A stretch of 64,000 bases of DNA from Desulfuromonadales bacterium (GCA_013349325.1 DUZX01000001.1:1-64000); one strand, 5' to 3'. Counted from the stretch's first letter, positions 1 through 8,760 are shown. The notes: generated from the sequence alone by a model not told the origin. Numbers and translations are program-made.

Positions 1-351
1 CCCATCACGGCAACCGTTACCAGTGGCCGCGCCATCATAGATACTAATGGCATGTGAGACAGATCTCCCCGGATAAGAACGTGAACTGTCGCTACACAAC
101 CGCAGCATTTACCGCTTCTCCTGAATCCGAGGAACTTCGTCATGTGGTGCTGACTTGCCCGGATGACGGCCTTGTATGCTGTTTCTGTTCGTCGGCTCAT
201 AGCTTTGCACTCGGGCTTCCTCCAGACCTCTCCTCGCGGAGACGCCCTTGCCGTCGGCTAGTACTTGGTTTACCCTGTCTTCGCGACAGTGACTGGATTC
301 TCGTACAGGGGACTTGCACCCAATAAGTTCACGCCCATGACGGGCGTACAC
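1..351 (-). mobile_element. Group II intron, 5' portion (domain I), runs off left edge
   Basis: Read on the minus strand, the segment starting at 351 opens with GTGTACGCCC, fitting the GUGYG-type 5' boundary of bacterial group II introns. It then carries the familiar GGGTGCAAGTCCC block (complement of 308-320) and, further on, GGGGAGATCTGTC (complement of about 59-71), a sequence usually found just ahead of the intron-encoded reverse transcriptase. No boundary or reverse-transcriptase reading frame appears before the window starts, so the rest of the intron, with any maturase gene, should lie to the left. Short open frames here on both strands are not credible genes. The assignment is from remembered consensus, not an alignment. 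Confidence 0.72.
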
Positions 352-365
352 CAGCCGGTTAGACA

Positions 366-476
366 CCGCCCCTAAAACCGGGCGGGTCAACCGGGCACCC
401 CGTTGGACAGAAAGAGAAAGACTCCTTATTTCTGTCTGACGGTGAGGCGCGGAGTCGCAAACTGGGAGGTCGGAAA
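366..476 (+). promoter_or_regulatory. Structured 5' leader of the lipoprotein gene
   Basis: Two hairpins precede the ribosome binding site of the small lipoprotein gene. The first pairs 366-371 (CCGCCC) with 380-385 (GGGCGG). The second pairs 406-413 (GACAGAAA) with 429-436 (TTTCTGTC). The loop of the second hairpin contains ACTCC (421-425), complementary to GGAGT at 451-455 just before the Shine-Dalgarno GGGAGG (464-469), so a pseudoknot next to the ribosome site is possible. This is the architecture of a cis-regulatory RNA. The sequence does not match the c-di-GMP (GEMM) consensus as I remember it. Function is inferred only from pairing potential. Confidence 0.35.
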
Positions 477-917
477 ATGAATGTAGTGAACTTGTTGCGA
501 GGAGGAGTGATATTATTGGCGCTTGGAATAGCTGGCTGTGGAGGGGGTGGCGGAGGGTCGTCAGCTCCTGCAACTCCGCCAAGCGTAGACATTACGGGGA
601 CGTGGAGAGGCTCAGTTACAGAAACCGCTTTTGGCACAAGCACACAGAGCTTGAATGCTGTTCAAACCAGAGCCAGTGTTACCGGGACTTACTCAAGTAT
701 TAACGGAACCGGTTCAGCAACTGGTTCTGTAAGCGGGAACACCTTGAGCTTCACAATCAGCCCAACAGGATGTACTGGAACATTGTCTGGAACAGGTACA
801 GTAACAACTAACGCAACAACCGGACAACAAAATATGGCAATTTCATTCAGTGGTACATACGTTTGCTCAGGGACAACAATCAACGACAGCGGAACCGGTA
901 ATCTCATAAAGCAATAA
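477..917 (+). CDS. Small Gly/Ser/Thr-rich lipoprotein
   Basis: Protein of 146 residues with a short lipoprotein signal peptide. A hydrophobic stretch (residues 9-20) ends in the lipobox I-A-G-C with the acylated cysteine at 21, followed by a run of glycines as linker. The remainder is rich in Thr, Ser, Gly and Asn with alternating beta-type pattern and two further cysteines (in SPTGCTG and TYVCSG) that could form a disulfide. It resembles small beta-sandwich lipoproteins common in Geobacter genomes, with no catalytic motif. The start is fixed by GGGAGG seven bases upstream. The gene is isolated between group II intron pieces and ends at a strong hairpin. Exact role unknown. Confidence 0.75.
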   Translation: MNVVNLLRGGVILLALGIAGCGGGGGGSSAPATPPSVDITGTWRGSVTETAFGTSTQSLNAVQTRASVTGTYSSINGTGSATGSVSGNTLSFTISPTGCTGTLSGTGTVTTNATTGQQNMAISFSGTYVCSGTTINDSGTGNLIKQ

Positions 918-922
918 TTTCA

Positions 923-960
923 AGCCGTGGAATCGCCTTTCGGCGATTCCACGGCTCATT
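923..960 (+). terminator. Hairpin terminator after lipoprotein gene
   Basis: A perfect 15-base stem (923-937 with 942-956) with a four-base loop TTTC starts five bases after the lipoprotein stop codon. The 3' tail (CATTATCTG) is only weakly T-rich, so termination strength is uncertain. Confidence 0.6.
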
Positions 961-1010
961 ATCTGCAAAAAAATATTGCGGCATAGTAACATACAAGATA
1001 CCATTACGCC

Positions 1011-1346
1011 ATGAGTTATAGAGTTGAAGAATATCTCCGCGAAGATGGAACAAGCCCTTATGAAGAGTGGTTCATGGGGTTGGACACCGTCGCTGCGGCA
1101 AAGATTACGATCGTGAAACTTAAAATGGAACAAGGCAATCTCTCCAACGTAAAATGGATTGGAGGGATTGGAGAATATAAGCTGGACTGGGGGCCTGGTT
1201 ATCGGGTCTACATCGGCAAGGACGGTGAGCGGCTAATCATTCTCCTTGGCGGTGGCACTAAAAAAGGGCAACAAAAGGATATCGACAAGGCAGAAGCAAT
1301 TTGGAAAGACTACAAACAACGAAAAGCCAATCAGAAAAAGAAATAG
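1011..1346 (+). CDS. RelE/HigB-type toxin of a type II toxin-antitoxin pair
   Basis: Protein of 111 residues of the family annotated as putative addiction-module killer (RelE/ParE superfamily, COG3657-like). Features visible are the N-terminal [14 protein letters not shown] segment, a central K[13 protein letters not shown] stretch forming the RelE-fold beta strands, the [14 protein letters not shown] segment typical of this family, and a very basic C-terminus. Members of the superfamily usually cleave mRNA on the ribosome; that activity is inferred from family. The toxin gene precedes its antitoxin by 28 bases, the HigBA-like order. The low-GC pair lies between group II intron remnants, in keeping with an accessory origin. 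Confidence 0.8.
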   Translation: MSYRVEEYLREDGTSPYEEWFMGLDTVAAAKITIVKLKMEQGNLSNVKWIGGIGEYKLDWGPGYRVYIGKDGERLIILLGGGTKKGQQKDIDKAEAIWKDYKQRKANQKKK

Positions 1347-1374
1347 ATTTAAAGGGAATACAGGAGGCAAAAAA

Positions 1375-1695
1375 ATGGCACTTACAAGAGACTTCAAAGA
1401 AACGATAAAAAAGCGGGTTGAATGTGATCCTGATTTTGCCAAGTCGCTACTGCATGAAGCAGTTGATTTATTGCTGGATGGCGACTCAACAACCGCCAAA
1501 CTGATTCTACGTGACCTCATAAACGCAACCGTAGGATTCGAGAAATTGGCTGAAGAAGTTCAAAAACCGAGTAAAAGCCTTCATCGCATGCTTTCCACTT
1601 CCGGCAATCCTACCATGGAAAATTTGTCTGCTATTTTTGCCACCATCAAAAAAGCACTGCACGTACGGATAGATACAACCGTTACTGCTGTTTAA
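1375..1695 (+). CDS. HigA-like antitoxin (putative addiction-module antidote)
   Basis: The open frame extends upstream to 1246, but the start at 1375 is chosen because GGAGG precedes it by seven bases and the upstream part overlaps the toxin gene in another frame. The 106-residue product resembles the COG3636-type antidote family: an N-terminal TRDFKETIKKR segment and a C-terminal helix-turn-helix (about residues 60-100) with SKSLHRMLSTSGNPTMENL, the pattern of Xre-like DNA-binding antitoxins. It should bind the toxin and repress the shared promoter ahead of 1011. The role is inferred from family and gene pairing. Confidence 0.8.
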   Translation: MALTRDFKETIKKRVECDPDFAKSLLHEAVDLLLDGDSTTAKLILRDLINATVGFEKLAEEVQKPSKSLHRMLSTSGNPTMENLSAIFATIKKALHVRIDTTVTAV

Positions 1696-1747
1696 TGCCC
1701 ACTTTCCTGCCCCTCCGCACAAACAACAGAGAAAAATCGAGAGTCCA

Positions 1748-1818
1748 ATCGGGTAGCCGGGGGTTTTTCTCCCCCAGCCCCCACACCACCCGGCATGCGG
1801 GTCCGCACCGGGCGGTTC
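1748..1818 (-). mobile_element. Group II intron 3' remnant (domains V-VI)
   Basis: On the minus strand this reads GAACCGCCCGGTGCGGACCC, continues with an arm pairing back to it, then a G-rich/C-rich hairpin (CTGGGGG with CCCCCGG) and ends CTACCCGAT. These are the hairpins of domains V and VI and the AY 3' boundary of a bacterial group II intron. The upstream body of this intron (domains I-IV and maturase) is absent in this window, so this is a relic. Together with the 5' piece at 351 it brackets the lipoprotein and toxin-antitoxin genes in permuted order. Confidence 0.68.
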
Positions 1819-1846
1819 GATAGAATTACCGGGCCGTAGCCGGGTA

Positions 1847-1885
1847 GTTGCTCAGTTGCTCTGTGTTTCAAATGCTTTTTATGGG
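1847..1885. repeat. 39-base dispersed repeat, copy A
   Basis: This segment matches 24803-24841 with three differences in 39 bases; the shared core is CTCTGTGTTTCAAATGC. It abuts the group II intron remnant and is non-coding here. The other copy supplies the last codons and stop of a heptosyltransferase gene. Confidence 0.75.
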
Positions 1886-1929
1886 TTAAACGTCCGAACC
1901 GACCTGATTTACGAAGGGATTGACCACAA

Positions 1930-1968
1930 AAGGGACGACGTAACTAAAGCCGTCCCTTCGCATTTTTT
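1930..1968 (-). terminator. Bidirectional hairpin terminator downstream of cpoB
   Basis: AAGGGACG (1930-1937) pairs with CGTCCCTT (1951-1958). On the plus strand it is followed by CGCATTTTTT; on the minus strand it lies just beyond the stop codon of the CpoB-like gene and is followed by TT. It probably serves the minus-strand gene mainly. Confidence 0.65.
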
Positions 1969-1982
1969 GACTGTGAATTAAA

Positions 1983-2825
1983 CTATTTGATCTCTTTCAG
2001 CAGATCCTTGGCCCGCTTGGCCTCTTCACTTTTTGGAAACACTTCCACCAGCTTTTTAAGCACATACTTTGTGCTCTTGACATCCTTGATGGCACGGAAT
2101 GACATGGCCTGTTTCAGCATGGCCGCTGCCACCTTTTCTTTACCGGGATAATTTTTGATAACCTCCTGATAGGCAAGAATGGCGGATTCATAGTTCTTTT
2201 CACTGTAATGCGTCTCACCGATCCAGTAGTGGGCGTTGGCAGCCAGGTCATGACGGGGATTCTGCTCAACGAATTTCGTAAACTGATCACGCGCGGCAGG
2301 CATGTCGCCTGCTTTGTAGGTTTCCAGCCCTTTCATGTAGAGTGCGTCGGGAGTTAACGGGACGACAGCGGGCTCATCTTTTTTTACTTTTGTCAATTCG
2401 GTCATACGCTTGGTAAGATCCTCAAGCAGCGCCTGCTGCTTCAGAATACGATCCTCCAGAGCAATAATCCGTTTATCAGCATCTTCACGATAACGCGACA
2501 GATCTTCGGTCGGCTTTTTAATCGCAAGCATCGTATCGTCAAGTTTTCCGTTCAATGCCTGCATTTCATTTTTGGTGCTGTCAATCGTCGCCTGAATATC
2601 AGCCGATAGTTTGCGGACCGCCGTAACATCCTCTTTCAGCCCTTTTGCAACCGAGCTGACGCTTTCCTTCGATTCCTCTCGAACGCCGGTCAGATTACGC
2701 TCGACGGTAAAGAGACGGCCTTTGACTGCATCAATATCGTTGTGGACATTGTCCATAGCGCGTTGCGTGACACAGCCCGAAAGACAGACCATCATGACAG
2801 TCGGCAGTAGATAGATTAATTTCAT
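1983..2825 (-). CDS. cpoB: CpoB/YbgF-like TPR lipoprotein (Tol-Pal associated)
   Basis: Protein of 280 residues. A lipoprotein signal ends in L-S-G-C with the lipidated cysteine at 18. Residues about 25-140 form a long charged coiled coil, and residues about 157-280 contain three tetratricopeptide-like repeats (ALYMKGLETYKAGDMPAARD, ANAHYWIGETHYSEKNYESA and following). This is the arrangement of YbgF/CpoB, the periplasmic partner of Tol-Pal that coordinates outer-membrane constriction. E. coli CpoB is soluble, whereas a lipidated form is common in deltaproteobacteria. No tol or pal gene is adjacent. A BamD-like protein is an alternative, but the coiled coil plus C-terminal TPRs favour CpoB. 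Confidence 0.75.
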   Translation of the reverse strand: MKLIYLLPTVMMVCLSGCVTQRAMDNVHNDIDAVKGRLFTVERNLTGVREESKESVSSVAKGLKEDVTAVRKLSADIQATIDSTKNEMQALNGKLDDTMLAIKKPTEDLSRYREDADKRIIALEDRILKQQALLEDLTKRMTELTKVKKDEPAVVPLTPDALYMKGLETYKAGDMPAARDQFTKFVEQNPRHDLAANAHYWIGETHYSEKNYESAILAYQEVIKNYPGKEKVAAAMLKQAMSFRAIKDVKSTKYVLKKLVEVFPKSEEAKRAKDLLKEIK

Positions 2826-2960
2826 ACATTTCTCCCCGCTGAAAATTAAATTAATTCAGCACTCTATATAGCACGCCCATCAGGTGTTGACAAGTTTCCG
2901 CTCGGAACGGACATATAGACTCTGTATACGACACTACAGGCCGCATAATCGGAATTGAGC

Positions 2961-2989
2961 TTGACAAAACGGATCCGTTACTTTAACTA
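2961..2989 (+). promoter_or_regulatory. Sigma-70-type promoter candidate for hppA
   Basis: TTGACA at 2961-2966 is followed after 17 bases by TAACTA (2984-2989), about 70 bases upstream of the hppA start. The -35 is perfect and the -10 is moderate. Confidence 0.45.
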
Positions 2990-3061
2990 TCTACCGTTTT
3001 TGGGCCTGACTCATCAGAATGCCATCTATCGGCTATTCATATCACAGGAGGAATTTGAAAC

Positions 3062-5104
3062 ATGGAACAGTATGCAGTTGTTTTTGCCCTGGCGTGTGCC
3101 GCCGCAGCCGTTGCGTACGGCCTGATCACGGCACAGTGGATCCTGGGCCTGCCCCAAGGCAATGACCGGATGAAACAGATCGCCGCAGCGATCCAGGAAG
3201 GTGCCGGCGCCTACATGAAACGCCAGTACACGATCATCGCCGTTGTGGGCGTGATCATGTTCGTTGCCCTTTTCGCAACCCTTGGTGTCAAAACCGCAAT
3301 CGGCTTTGCCGTTGGTGCTATTTTCTCTGGCCTGACCGGCTTTATCGGCATGTTTGTCTCAGTACGCGCCAATGTGCGTACAACTGAGGCCGCCAAAAGC
3401 GGTATCGTCACCGCCTTGAATGTAGCTTTCAAGGGGGGTGCCATCACCGGTATGCTCGTTGTCGGCCTCGGACTTCTGGGTGTTGCCGGGTATTACATGA
3501 TCCTTTTGAAACTGATGCCGGGTGCACCGGTCAAGGAAGTCGTCAGCCAGCTAGTCGGTCTCGGCTTTGGCGGTTCGCTGATCTCCATCTTTGCCCGTCT
3601 GGGGGGCGGCATCTTCACCAAGGGCGCTGACGTCGGCGCGGACCTGGTCGGCAAAGTCGAAGCCGGCATCCCTGAAGATGACCCGCGCAATCCGGCCGTT
3701 ATTGCCGACAATGTTGGTGACAACGTCGGCGACTGCGCCGGTATGGCTGCCGACCTTTTTGAAACCTACGCAGTAACCCTGATTGCCGCCATGCTGCTGG
3801 GTGCCATGGCATTCAACAACTTCTCCGGCGCTGTCAGCTATCCGCTGATTCTGGGCGGTGTTTCGATTATAGCCTCCATCGTCGGCACCTACTTCGTCAA
3901 ACTCGGTTCCAGCGGCAAGATCATGCCTGCCCTCTACAAAGGCCTGATCGCCTCCGGCATCATCGCCTGCATCGCCTTCTATTTCATTACCGTTCAGATG
4001 TTCCCGGTCGGCAACCCGACCGGCTACTCGGCAATCAACATCTTTATCTCGGCTCTGGTCGGCCTGGCCGTTACCGGTGCCATCTTCTGGATCACCGAAT
4101 ACTACACCTCCACCGAATACGGCCCGGTTCAGCACATCGCCCAGGCTTCCACTACCGGTCACGGCACCAACGTCATCGCCGGTCTCGGTATTTCCATGAA
4201 AGCTACCGCTGCACCGGTTATCGTTATCGCAGCCGGTATCATCGTGGCCTACAAATGCGCCGGTGTCTACGGCATCGCCATCGCCGCCGTATCGATGCTC
4301 TCACTAACCGGTATCGTTGTTGCAATGGACGCCTACGGCCCGATCACCGATAACGCCGGTGGCATCGCCGAAATGGCTGAGCTTGATGAGTCTGTCCGCG
4401 CCGTTACCGATCCGCTTGATGCAGTCGGCAACACCACCAAGGCCGTTACCAAGGGCTACGCCATCGGCTCCGCCGGTCTGGCCGCCGTTATCCTGTTCAC
4501 CTCTTATGTTGACGAGCTGAAACTGGCCGGCAAGTCGATCACCTTTGACCTGTCCGACCCCTACATCATCGTCGGTCTGTTCATCGGCGGCATGCTGCCG
4601 TACTACTTTGCCGCCCAGTGCATGGAAGCGGTCGGCAAGGCAGGCGGCGCGGTTGTTGTCGAGGTTCGTCGCCAGTTCCGCGAAATCAAGGGCATCATGG
4701 AAGGCACCGGCAAGCCGGATTACGCTTCCTGTGTTGACATCGTTACCAAAACCGCTCTGAAAGAGATGGTTGTTCCCGGCCTGATTCCGATACTGGCTCC
4801 GGTTATCGTTGGCTTTACGCTCGGCCCCAAAGCTTTGGGCGGCGTCATCGTCGGCACCATCGTCACCGGTATCTTCGTGGCAATTTCCATGACCACCGGC
4901 GGCGGAGCCTGGGATAACGCCAAGAAATACATCGAAGACGGCCACCATGGCGGCAAAGGGGGCGACGCCCACAAGGCTGCTGTTACCGGCGATACCGTCG
5001 GCGATCCCTACAAGGATACTGCCGGTCCGGCCGTTAACCCGATGATCAAGATCATCAACATCGTGTCACTGCTGATCGTGCCGCTGCTGGCAAAAATGAT
5101 GTAA
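3062..5104 (+). CDS. hppA: Membrane-bound proton-translocating pyrophosphatase, K+-independent type
   Basis: Polytopic inner-membrane protein of 680 residues that hydrolyses pyrophosphate and pumps ions outward. The pyrophosphate-binding acidic signatures are present ([19 protein letters not shown] near residues 206-224, and [17 protein letters not shown]). The subtype determinant GNTTKAVT places lysine at residue 460 and threonine at 463, the combination of K+-independent H+-pumping enzymes; K+-dependent enzymes carry Ala at 460. The start is supported by AGGAGGA upstream. The gene is monocistronic: candidate promoter at 2961 and terminator at 5133. It can conserve energy from pyrophosphate released by biosynthesis, useful to an anaerobe on low-energy substrates. 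Confidence 0.96.
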   Translation: MEQYAVVFALACAAAAVAYGLITAQWILGLPQGNDRMKQIAAAIQEGAGAYMKRQYTIIAVVGVIMFVALFATLGVKTAIGFAVGAIFSGLTGFIGMFVSVRANVRTTEAAKSGIVTALNVAFKGGAITGMLVVGLGLLGVAGYYMILLKLMPGAPVKEVVSQLVGLGFGGSLISIFARLGGGIFTKGADVGADLVGKVEAGIPEDDPRNPAVIADNVGDNVGDCAGMAADLFETYAVTLIAAMLLGAMAFNNFSGAVSYPLILGGVSIIASIVGTYFVKLGSSGKIMPALYKGLIASGIIACIAFYFITVQMFPVGNPTGYSAINIFISALVGLAVTGAIFWITEYYTSTEYGPVQHIAQASTTGHGTNVIAGLGISMKATAAPVIVIAAGIIVAYKCAGVYGIAIAAVSMLSLTGIVVAMDAYGPITDNAGGIAEMAELDESVRAVTDPLDAVGNTTKAVTKGYAIGSAGLAAVILFTSYVDELKLAGKSITFDLSDPYIIVGLFIGGMLPYYFAAQCMEAVGKAGGAVVVEVRRQFREIKGIMEGTGKPDYASCVDIVTKTALKEMVVPGLIPILAPVIVGFTLGPKALGGVIVGTIVTGIFVAISMTTGGGAWDNAKKYIEDGHHGGKGGDAHKAAVTGDTVGDPYKDTAGPAVNPMIKIINIVSLLIVPLLAKMM

Positions 5105-5132
5105 TATTGCAATATATCGCATGAAACAGTTC

Positions 5133-5172
5133 AGGCGGTGCAGGGTTTTACCCGGCACCGCCTTTTTCTTTG
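5133..5172 (+). terminator. Rho-independent terminator of hppA
   Basis: A nine-base stem AGGCGGTGC (5133-5141) with GCACCGCCT (5155-5163) is followed by TTTTTCTTT. It starts 28 bases past the hppA stop. Confidence 0.88.
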
Positions 5173-5251
5173 CTTTACGTATCAAAAGATATATAATCCC
5201 CTGATTTCTGACACGCTGGGGGCCAGCCCATCCGAAAGGTTGAACAACATA

Positions 5252-7489
5252 ATGAGTACACCAGTAAGTAAAAAAATGCTGATCAACGTCATGCATCCTG
5301 AAGAAACCCGCGTTGCCATCGTGCACGACGGGCGCCTGATGGAACTGAATATTGAAATCAGTGGCAAAGAACAGATCAAGGGGAATATTTATAAAGGTAT
5401 CGTCCTGCGGGTTGAACCGGGACTTCAGGCCGCCTTTGTTGATATTGGTCGCGCTAAACCCGGCTTCCTCCAGATCGGCGAACTGCACCCCGACTACTTC
5501 CAGTGGCGCGACGATCTTCCCGAGGATCAGCGTAAACGCTTTCCCCGCATTCAGGAGGTGCTTCATCGCGGGCAGGAACTGCTGGTGCAGGTCGAAAAAG
5601 ACGAGCGCGACAACAAAGGCTCGGCCCTGACCACCTACATTTCTCTGCCGGGTCGCTATATGGTAACCATGCCGGGTAGCGATTCAAGCGGCATCTCCCG
5701 CAAAGTTGAACAGGAGGGTGCTCGCAAACGTCTCAAAGAGATCGTGGCCGGCATGAATATTCCTGCCGGAACCGGCTACATTATCCGTACTGAAGCGGTC
5801 GGCCGCGAACCGGAAGAGCTGCAGAAGGACCTGGATAACCTGGTTGAACTTTACGAATCCATCAAGCGCCACGCCTCAGAAATCGGTGGCACAGGAGAGG
5901 TCTACCGTGACAGCGGCCTGATCATCCGCACTATCCGTGACTATTTTTCGGATGACATTGATGAAGTTCTGGTGGACAGCAAGGATGCCTATCGTGAGGC
6001 CAAGGAGTTTTTTCACGACGCCATGCCGCGCTTTGAAAAAATCGTTAAACTGCACAAGGAAAAGCGGCCAATTTTTTCACGGTTCCAGCTGGAAGAGCAG
6101 ATTGACCAGATTTACGAAAAACGGGTTGCGCTTCCCTCAGGCGGCTCATTGATCATAGAACCGACCGAGGCGCTGGTTTCGATTGACGTCAACTCTGGCA
6201 AGTCAAGCGGCGAACGAGGTATTGAGGACACCGCCTTCAACACCAACCGCGAAGCGGCTGAAGAGGTGGCCCGTCAGCTGCGACTGCGTGATTTGGGCGG
6301 TCTGATCGTGATTGACTTTATCGATATGCGCGAAAACAAGCATAATGTCGAAGTCGAAAAAACCCTTAAAAACGCGCTTAAAATGGACAAGGCGCGTGTG
6401 AACGTAGGTCGCATCTCGCAGTTCGGCATGATGGAGATGTCGCGCCAGCGAATTGCCAAAACCCTGAATGATGCCATTCACCTGGCGTGCCCTCACTGTG
6501 AAGGACGCGGCAAGGTCAAGTCGGTTGAGGCCATGGCGGTTTCTTTTCTGCGCAAGGTCCATGCCGCTGCTGCCAAGGGAACAGTTGCCGAAGTCCATGG
6601 CGGACTGCCGTTGGAAGTCGCCTACTACCTGCTCAACCGTAAAAAACGTGAGTTGACCCAGATCGAAAACGATTACGAAATCGAAGTTACCGTAAAAGGC
6701 AAGACCTCGTTCCTGCTCAACCAGTTGGAACTTGAGATCGTTAAACGTGAAAAACCGCATACCGAAGATGTTCTCAAAAGCAAGGCTGAGGAACAGGAGG
6801 CCCACAAGACGGTTGTTCCTCCGGATGTTGTAAAATCTGTCGCGCCGGTTGCCGAAGAAGGACACACTGATGTTCCTGGCACCGCCGAAGGGGCCAAAAA
6901 GCGCAAACGTCGTCGCAAGAAGAAGAAAACCGTTACTGAAGCGGGAACCGTTACGGAGCTGACGGCAGGCGTGGAAGCGGCAGAACAGGACAATGTGGCC
7001 GCTGATATCAAGGATGAAACTGAATATGAAGCGGAAACCGCACCTGCTGCTGATGGCGAAACTTCTGCTGAAGCAGCATCAAAACCGAAAAAGCGCAAAC
7101 GGCGGCGGAGTCGTAAAGGGCCAAAAAGTACGGATGAGCCTACTGCTGTGACTGGCGACAGCACTGCCGTTGAAGTTGAGATCGCCTCGGCAGATCTTTC
7201 TGACAAGTCCGACGTGTCAGATGCAGCGACCGCTCCTGAGAAACCAAAGCGCCCTAAACCGGCTCGAACAAAGAAGAAACCGGCTGTTGAAGCGATGGAA
7301 GCCGTAGCAGTGCCGGTTGCCGAGGCTATAGTTGAAGTTGTCGCAGAGGTTGTTGCCAAGCCCCGCCGCCGTGCTGCTCCCAAAAAGGTTGCCACAGTGG
7401 AACTCACGGCAGGAGAAGCGGAAACCGCTCCTGAGAAACCGAAAGCGGCACCCAGGGCTCGGCGCAAGAAAAAAGAGGAAGAAAGTTAG
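5252..7489 (+). CDS. rng: Ribonuclease E/G family with long charged C-terminal tail
   Basis: The frame is open from 5138, but that part contains the hppA terminator, so the ATG at 5252 is chosen (745 residues). The N-terminal S1-like domain is followed by the RNase E/G catalytic region, with the metal-binding aspartates in LVSIDVNSGKSS and LIVIDFIDM and a Zn-link motif CPHCEGRG. From about residue 500 the protein is low-complexity, alternating Glu/Ala-rich stretches with four Arg/Lys-rich patches near residues 545, 610, 663 and 703. RNase G lacks such a tail and RNase E uses one as degradosome scaffold, so this protein may be functionally RNase E-like. It endonucleolytically processes rRNA and mRNA. 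Confidence 0.92.
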   Translation: MSTPVSKKMLINVMHPEETRVAIVHDGRLMELNIEISGKEQIKGNIYKGIVLRVEPGLQAAFVDIGRAKPGFLQIGELHPDYFQWRDDLPEDQRKRFPRIQEVLHRGQELLVQVEKDERDNKGSALTTYISLPGRYMVTMPGSDSSGISRKVEQEGARKRLKEIVAGMNIPAGTGYIIRTEAVGREPEELQKDLDNLVELYESIKRHASEIGGTGEVYRDSGLIIRTIRDYFSDDIDEVLVDSKDAYREAKEFFHDAMPRFEKIVKLHKEKRPIFSRFQLEEQIDQIYEKRVALPSGGSLIIEPTEALVSIDVNSGKSSGERGIEDTAFNTNREAAEEVARQLRLRDLGGLIVIDFIDMRENKHNVEVEKTLKNALKMDKARVNVGRISQFGMMEMSRQRIAKTLNDAIHLACPHCEGRGKVKSVEAMAVSFLRKVHAAAAKGTVAEVHGGLPLEVAYYLLNRKKRELTQIENDYEIEVTVKGKTSFLLNQLELEIVKREKPHTEDVLKSKAEEQEAHKTVVPPDVVKSVAPVAEEGHTDVPGTAEGAKKRKRRRKKKKTVTEAGTVTELTAGVEAAEQDNVAADIKDETEYEAETAPAADGETSAEAASKPKKRKRRRSRKGPKSTDEPTAVTGDSTAVEVEIASADLSDKSDVSDAATAPEKPKRPKPARTKKKPAVEAMEAVAVPVAEAIVEVVAEVVAKPRRRAAPKKVATVELTAGEAETAPEKPKAAPRARRKKKEEES

Positions 7490-7527
7490 TTCTTTTACGC
7501 ATGTCATCACAGCAACTGGAGATTCTC

Positions 7528-8691
7528 ATGGGGAAGTTTTTTTTATATATGTCTACTCTGTTTCTGCTGACCTGCATTGCCGCCTGCGGCAATGGATCTA
7601 CAACAAATGGAACTGCGAGTTATGATCTGCCGGTAAGCCTGGCTCCTTCAAATGCACACATCGGCGGATCTGTTCAGAGTGCAGCGTTGACACTCAGCAA
7701 CACTGTTTCAACGCTGGCCGGCAGCGCCGGAATCGCCAGTTGGCTGGATGGCACCGGCTCTACCGCTCGATTTAACCACGCAAACGACATTACTACGGAC
7801 GAAACCACTCTCTATGTCGCTGATTATCTTAACAACGCTGTGAGGATAATCGATATCGCAACCGGTGAAGTCTCAACTCTAAAAGATTCGGCAGGAGCCA
7901 CCATCGGCTTTAACCGTCCATCCGGCATAACAACTGCCGGCACTCAACTGTTCGTCGTAGATTCAGGTACTAACACGATCCGCACTATCGATCTCACCAC
8001 AAAAAAAGTTACCATTATCGGCAGCAGCAATAACCTGGCCGGTTCTACTGATTCAAAGACTCCAACCGATGTACTTTTCAATCAGCCGACCGGAATTACT
8101 ACTGATGGCGAAAATTTGTACGTGACCGACTCCGGAAACCACACCATTCGTCGGATTGTCATTGCAACCAGCGCCGTATCCACCCTGGCTGGCTCACCCG
8201 GTTCAATCGGCACAACTGACGGCACACAGATCAATGCTCGCTTTAATCTGCCAGCACGGATCACCACAGACGGAAAAACCCTCTTCCTGACCGACTTTCA
8301 GAACCGGACGGTCCGTACCATTGACATAAAAACAGGGTCTGTCTCAACATTGGCCGGCACCTCCGGCGCACTCGGAAGCGACGATGGCACACGTGATGGC
8401 ACTGGAACTGCCGCACGCTTTAACCAGCCCAACGGCATAACAACCGATGGTACGAACCTGTATGTGAGCGACTCTTACCAGAACATAATTCGTAAAATAG
8501 TCATCTCATCGGGTGTTGTTACAACGATATCCGGAATCTCCAGGCCCTCCAGTGACCTGAATATCGGTGTTGGTGGATCGGTTGATTCTCCAGGCATTCC
8601 GAGTTTTTATACTCCCGTCGGACTGACCACCGATGGAACCAGCCTGTTTGTCGCTGATAGCCAAAACAGCACGATCCGCAGGATACAATGA
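7528..8691 (+). CDS. NHL-repeat beta-propeller lipoprotein
   Basis: The start at 7528 is preferred over 7501 because GGAG precedes it at good spacing and it begins directly with the signal peptide. The lipobox I-A-A-C puts the lipidated cysteine at residue 20. The mature part repeats a unit of about 55 residues containing FNQPTGITTDG, LYVTDSGNHTIRRI and VSTLAG. About six such NHL repeats predict a six-bladed propeller. NHL propellers of this kind are widespread surface or periplasmic proteins in Geobacter-like genomes and usually mediate binding; no active-site residues are evident. It is 38 bases downstream of the RNase gene with no clear terminator between. Confidence 0.82.
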   Translation: MGKFFLYMSTLFLLTCIAACGNGSTTNGTASYDLPVSLAPSNAHIGGSVQSAALTLSNTVSTLAGSAGIASWLDGTGSTARFNHANDITTDETTLYVADYLNNAVRIIDIATGEVSTLKDSAGATIGFNRPSGITTAGTQLFVVDSGTNTIRTIDLTTKKVTIIGSSNNLAGSTDSKTPTDVLFNQPTGITTDGENLYVTDSGNHTIRRIVIATSAVSTLAGSPGSIGTTDGTQINARFNLPARITTDGKTLFLTDFQNRTVRTIDIKTGSVSTLAGTSGALGSDDGTRDGTGTAARFNQPNGITTDGTNLYVSDSYQNIIRKIVISSGVVTTISGISRPSSDLNIGVGGSVDSPGIPSFYTPVGLTTDGTSLFVADSQNSTIRRIQ

Positions 8692-8760
8692 ATCCTGAGA
8701 TTACAATAACTGTGATGCTGCGGAATTAGCTGGTGCAGCACCTAAACGTCCTTTTTTTTC

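Noticed and set aside
366-476. c-di-GMP (GEMM) riboswitch ahead of the lipoprotein
   Set aside because: The leader is structured, but the GEMM core elements I would expect (a GACGCAAAGCC-type segment and its partner helix) are not present, so it is reported only as an unclassified leader.
109-643. Minus-strand open frames across the intron start and lipoprotein leader
   Set aside because: They translate intron RNA sequence and the lipoprotein leader, have no plausible protein features and cross the proposed intron boundary.
3551-4972. Long minus-strand open frames (203 and 222 codons) inside hppA
   Set aside because: They are complementary to the pyrophosphatase, whose signature motifs are intact, and their translations are low-complexity shadows rich in Asp, Gly and Asn.
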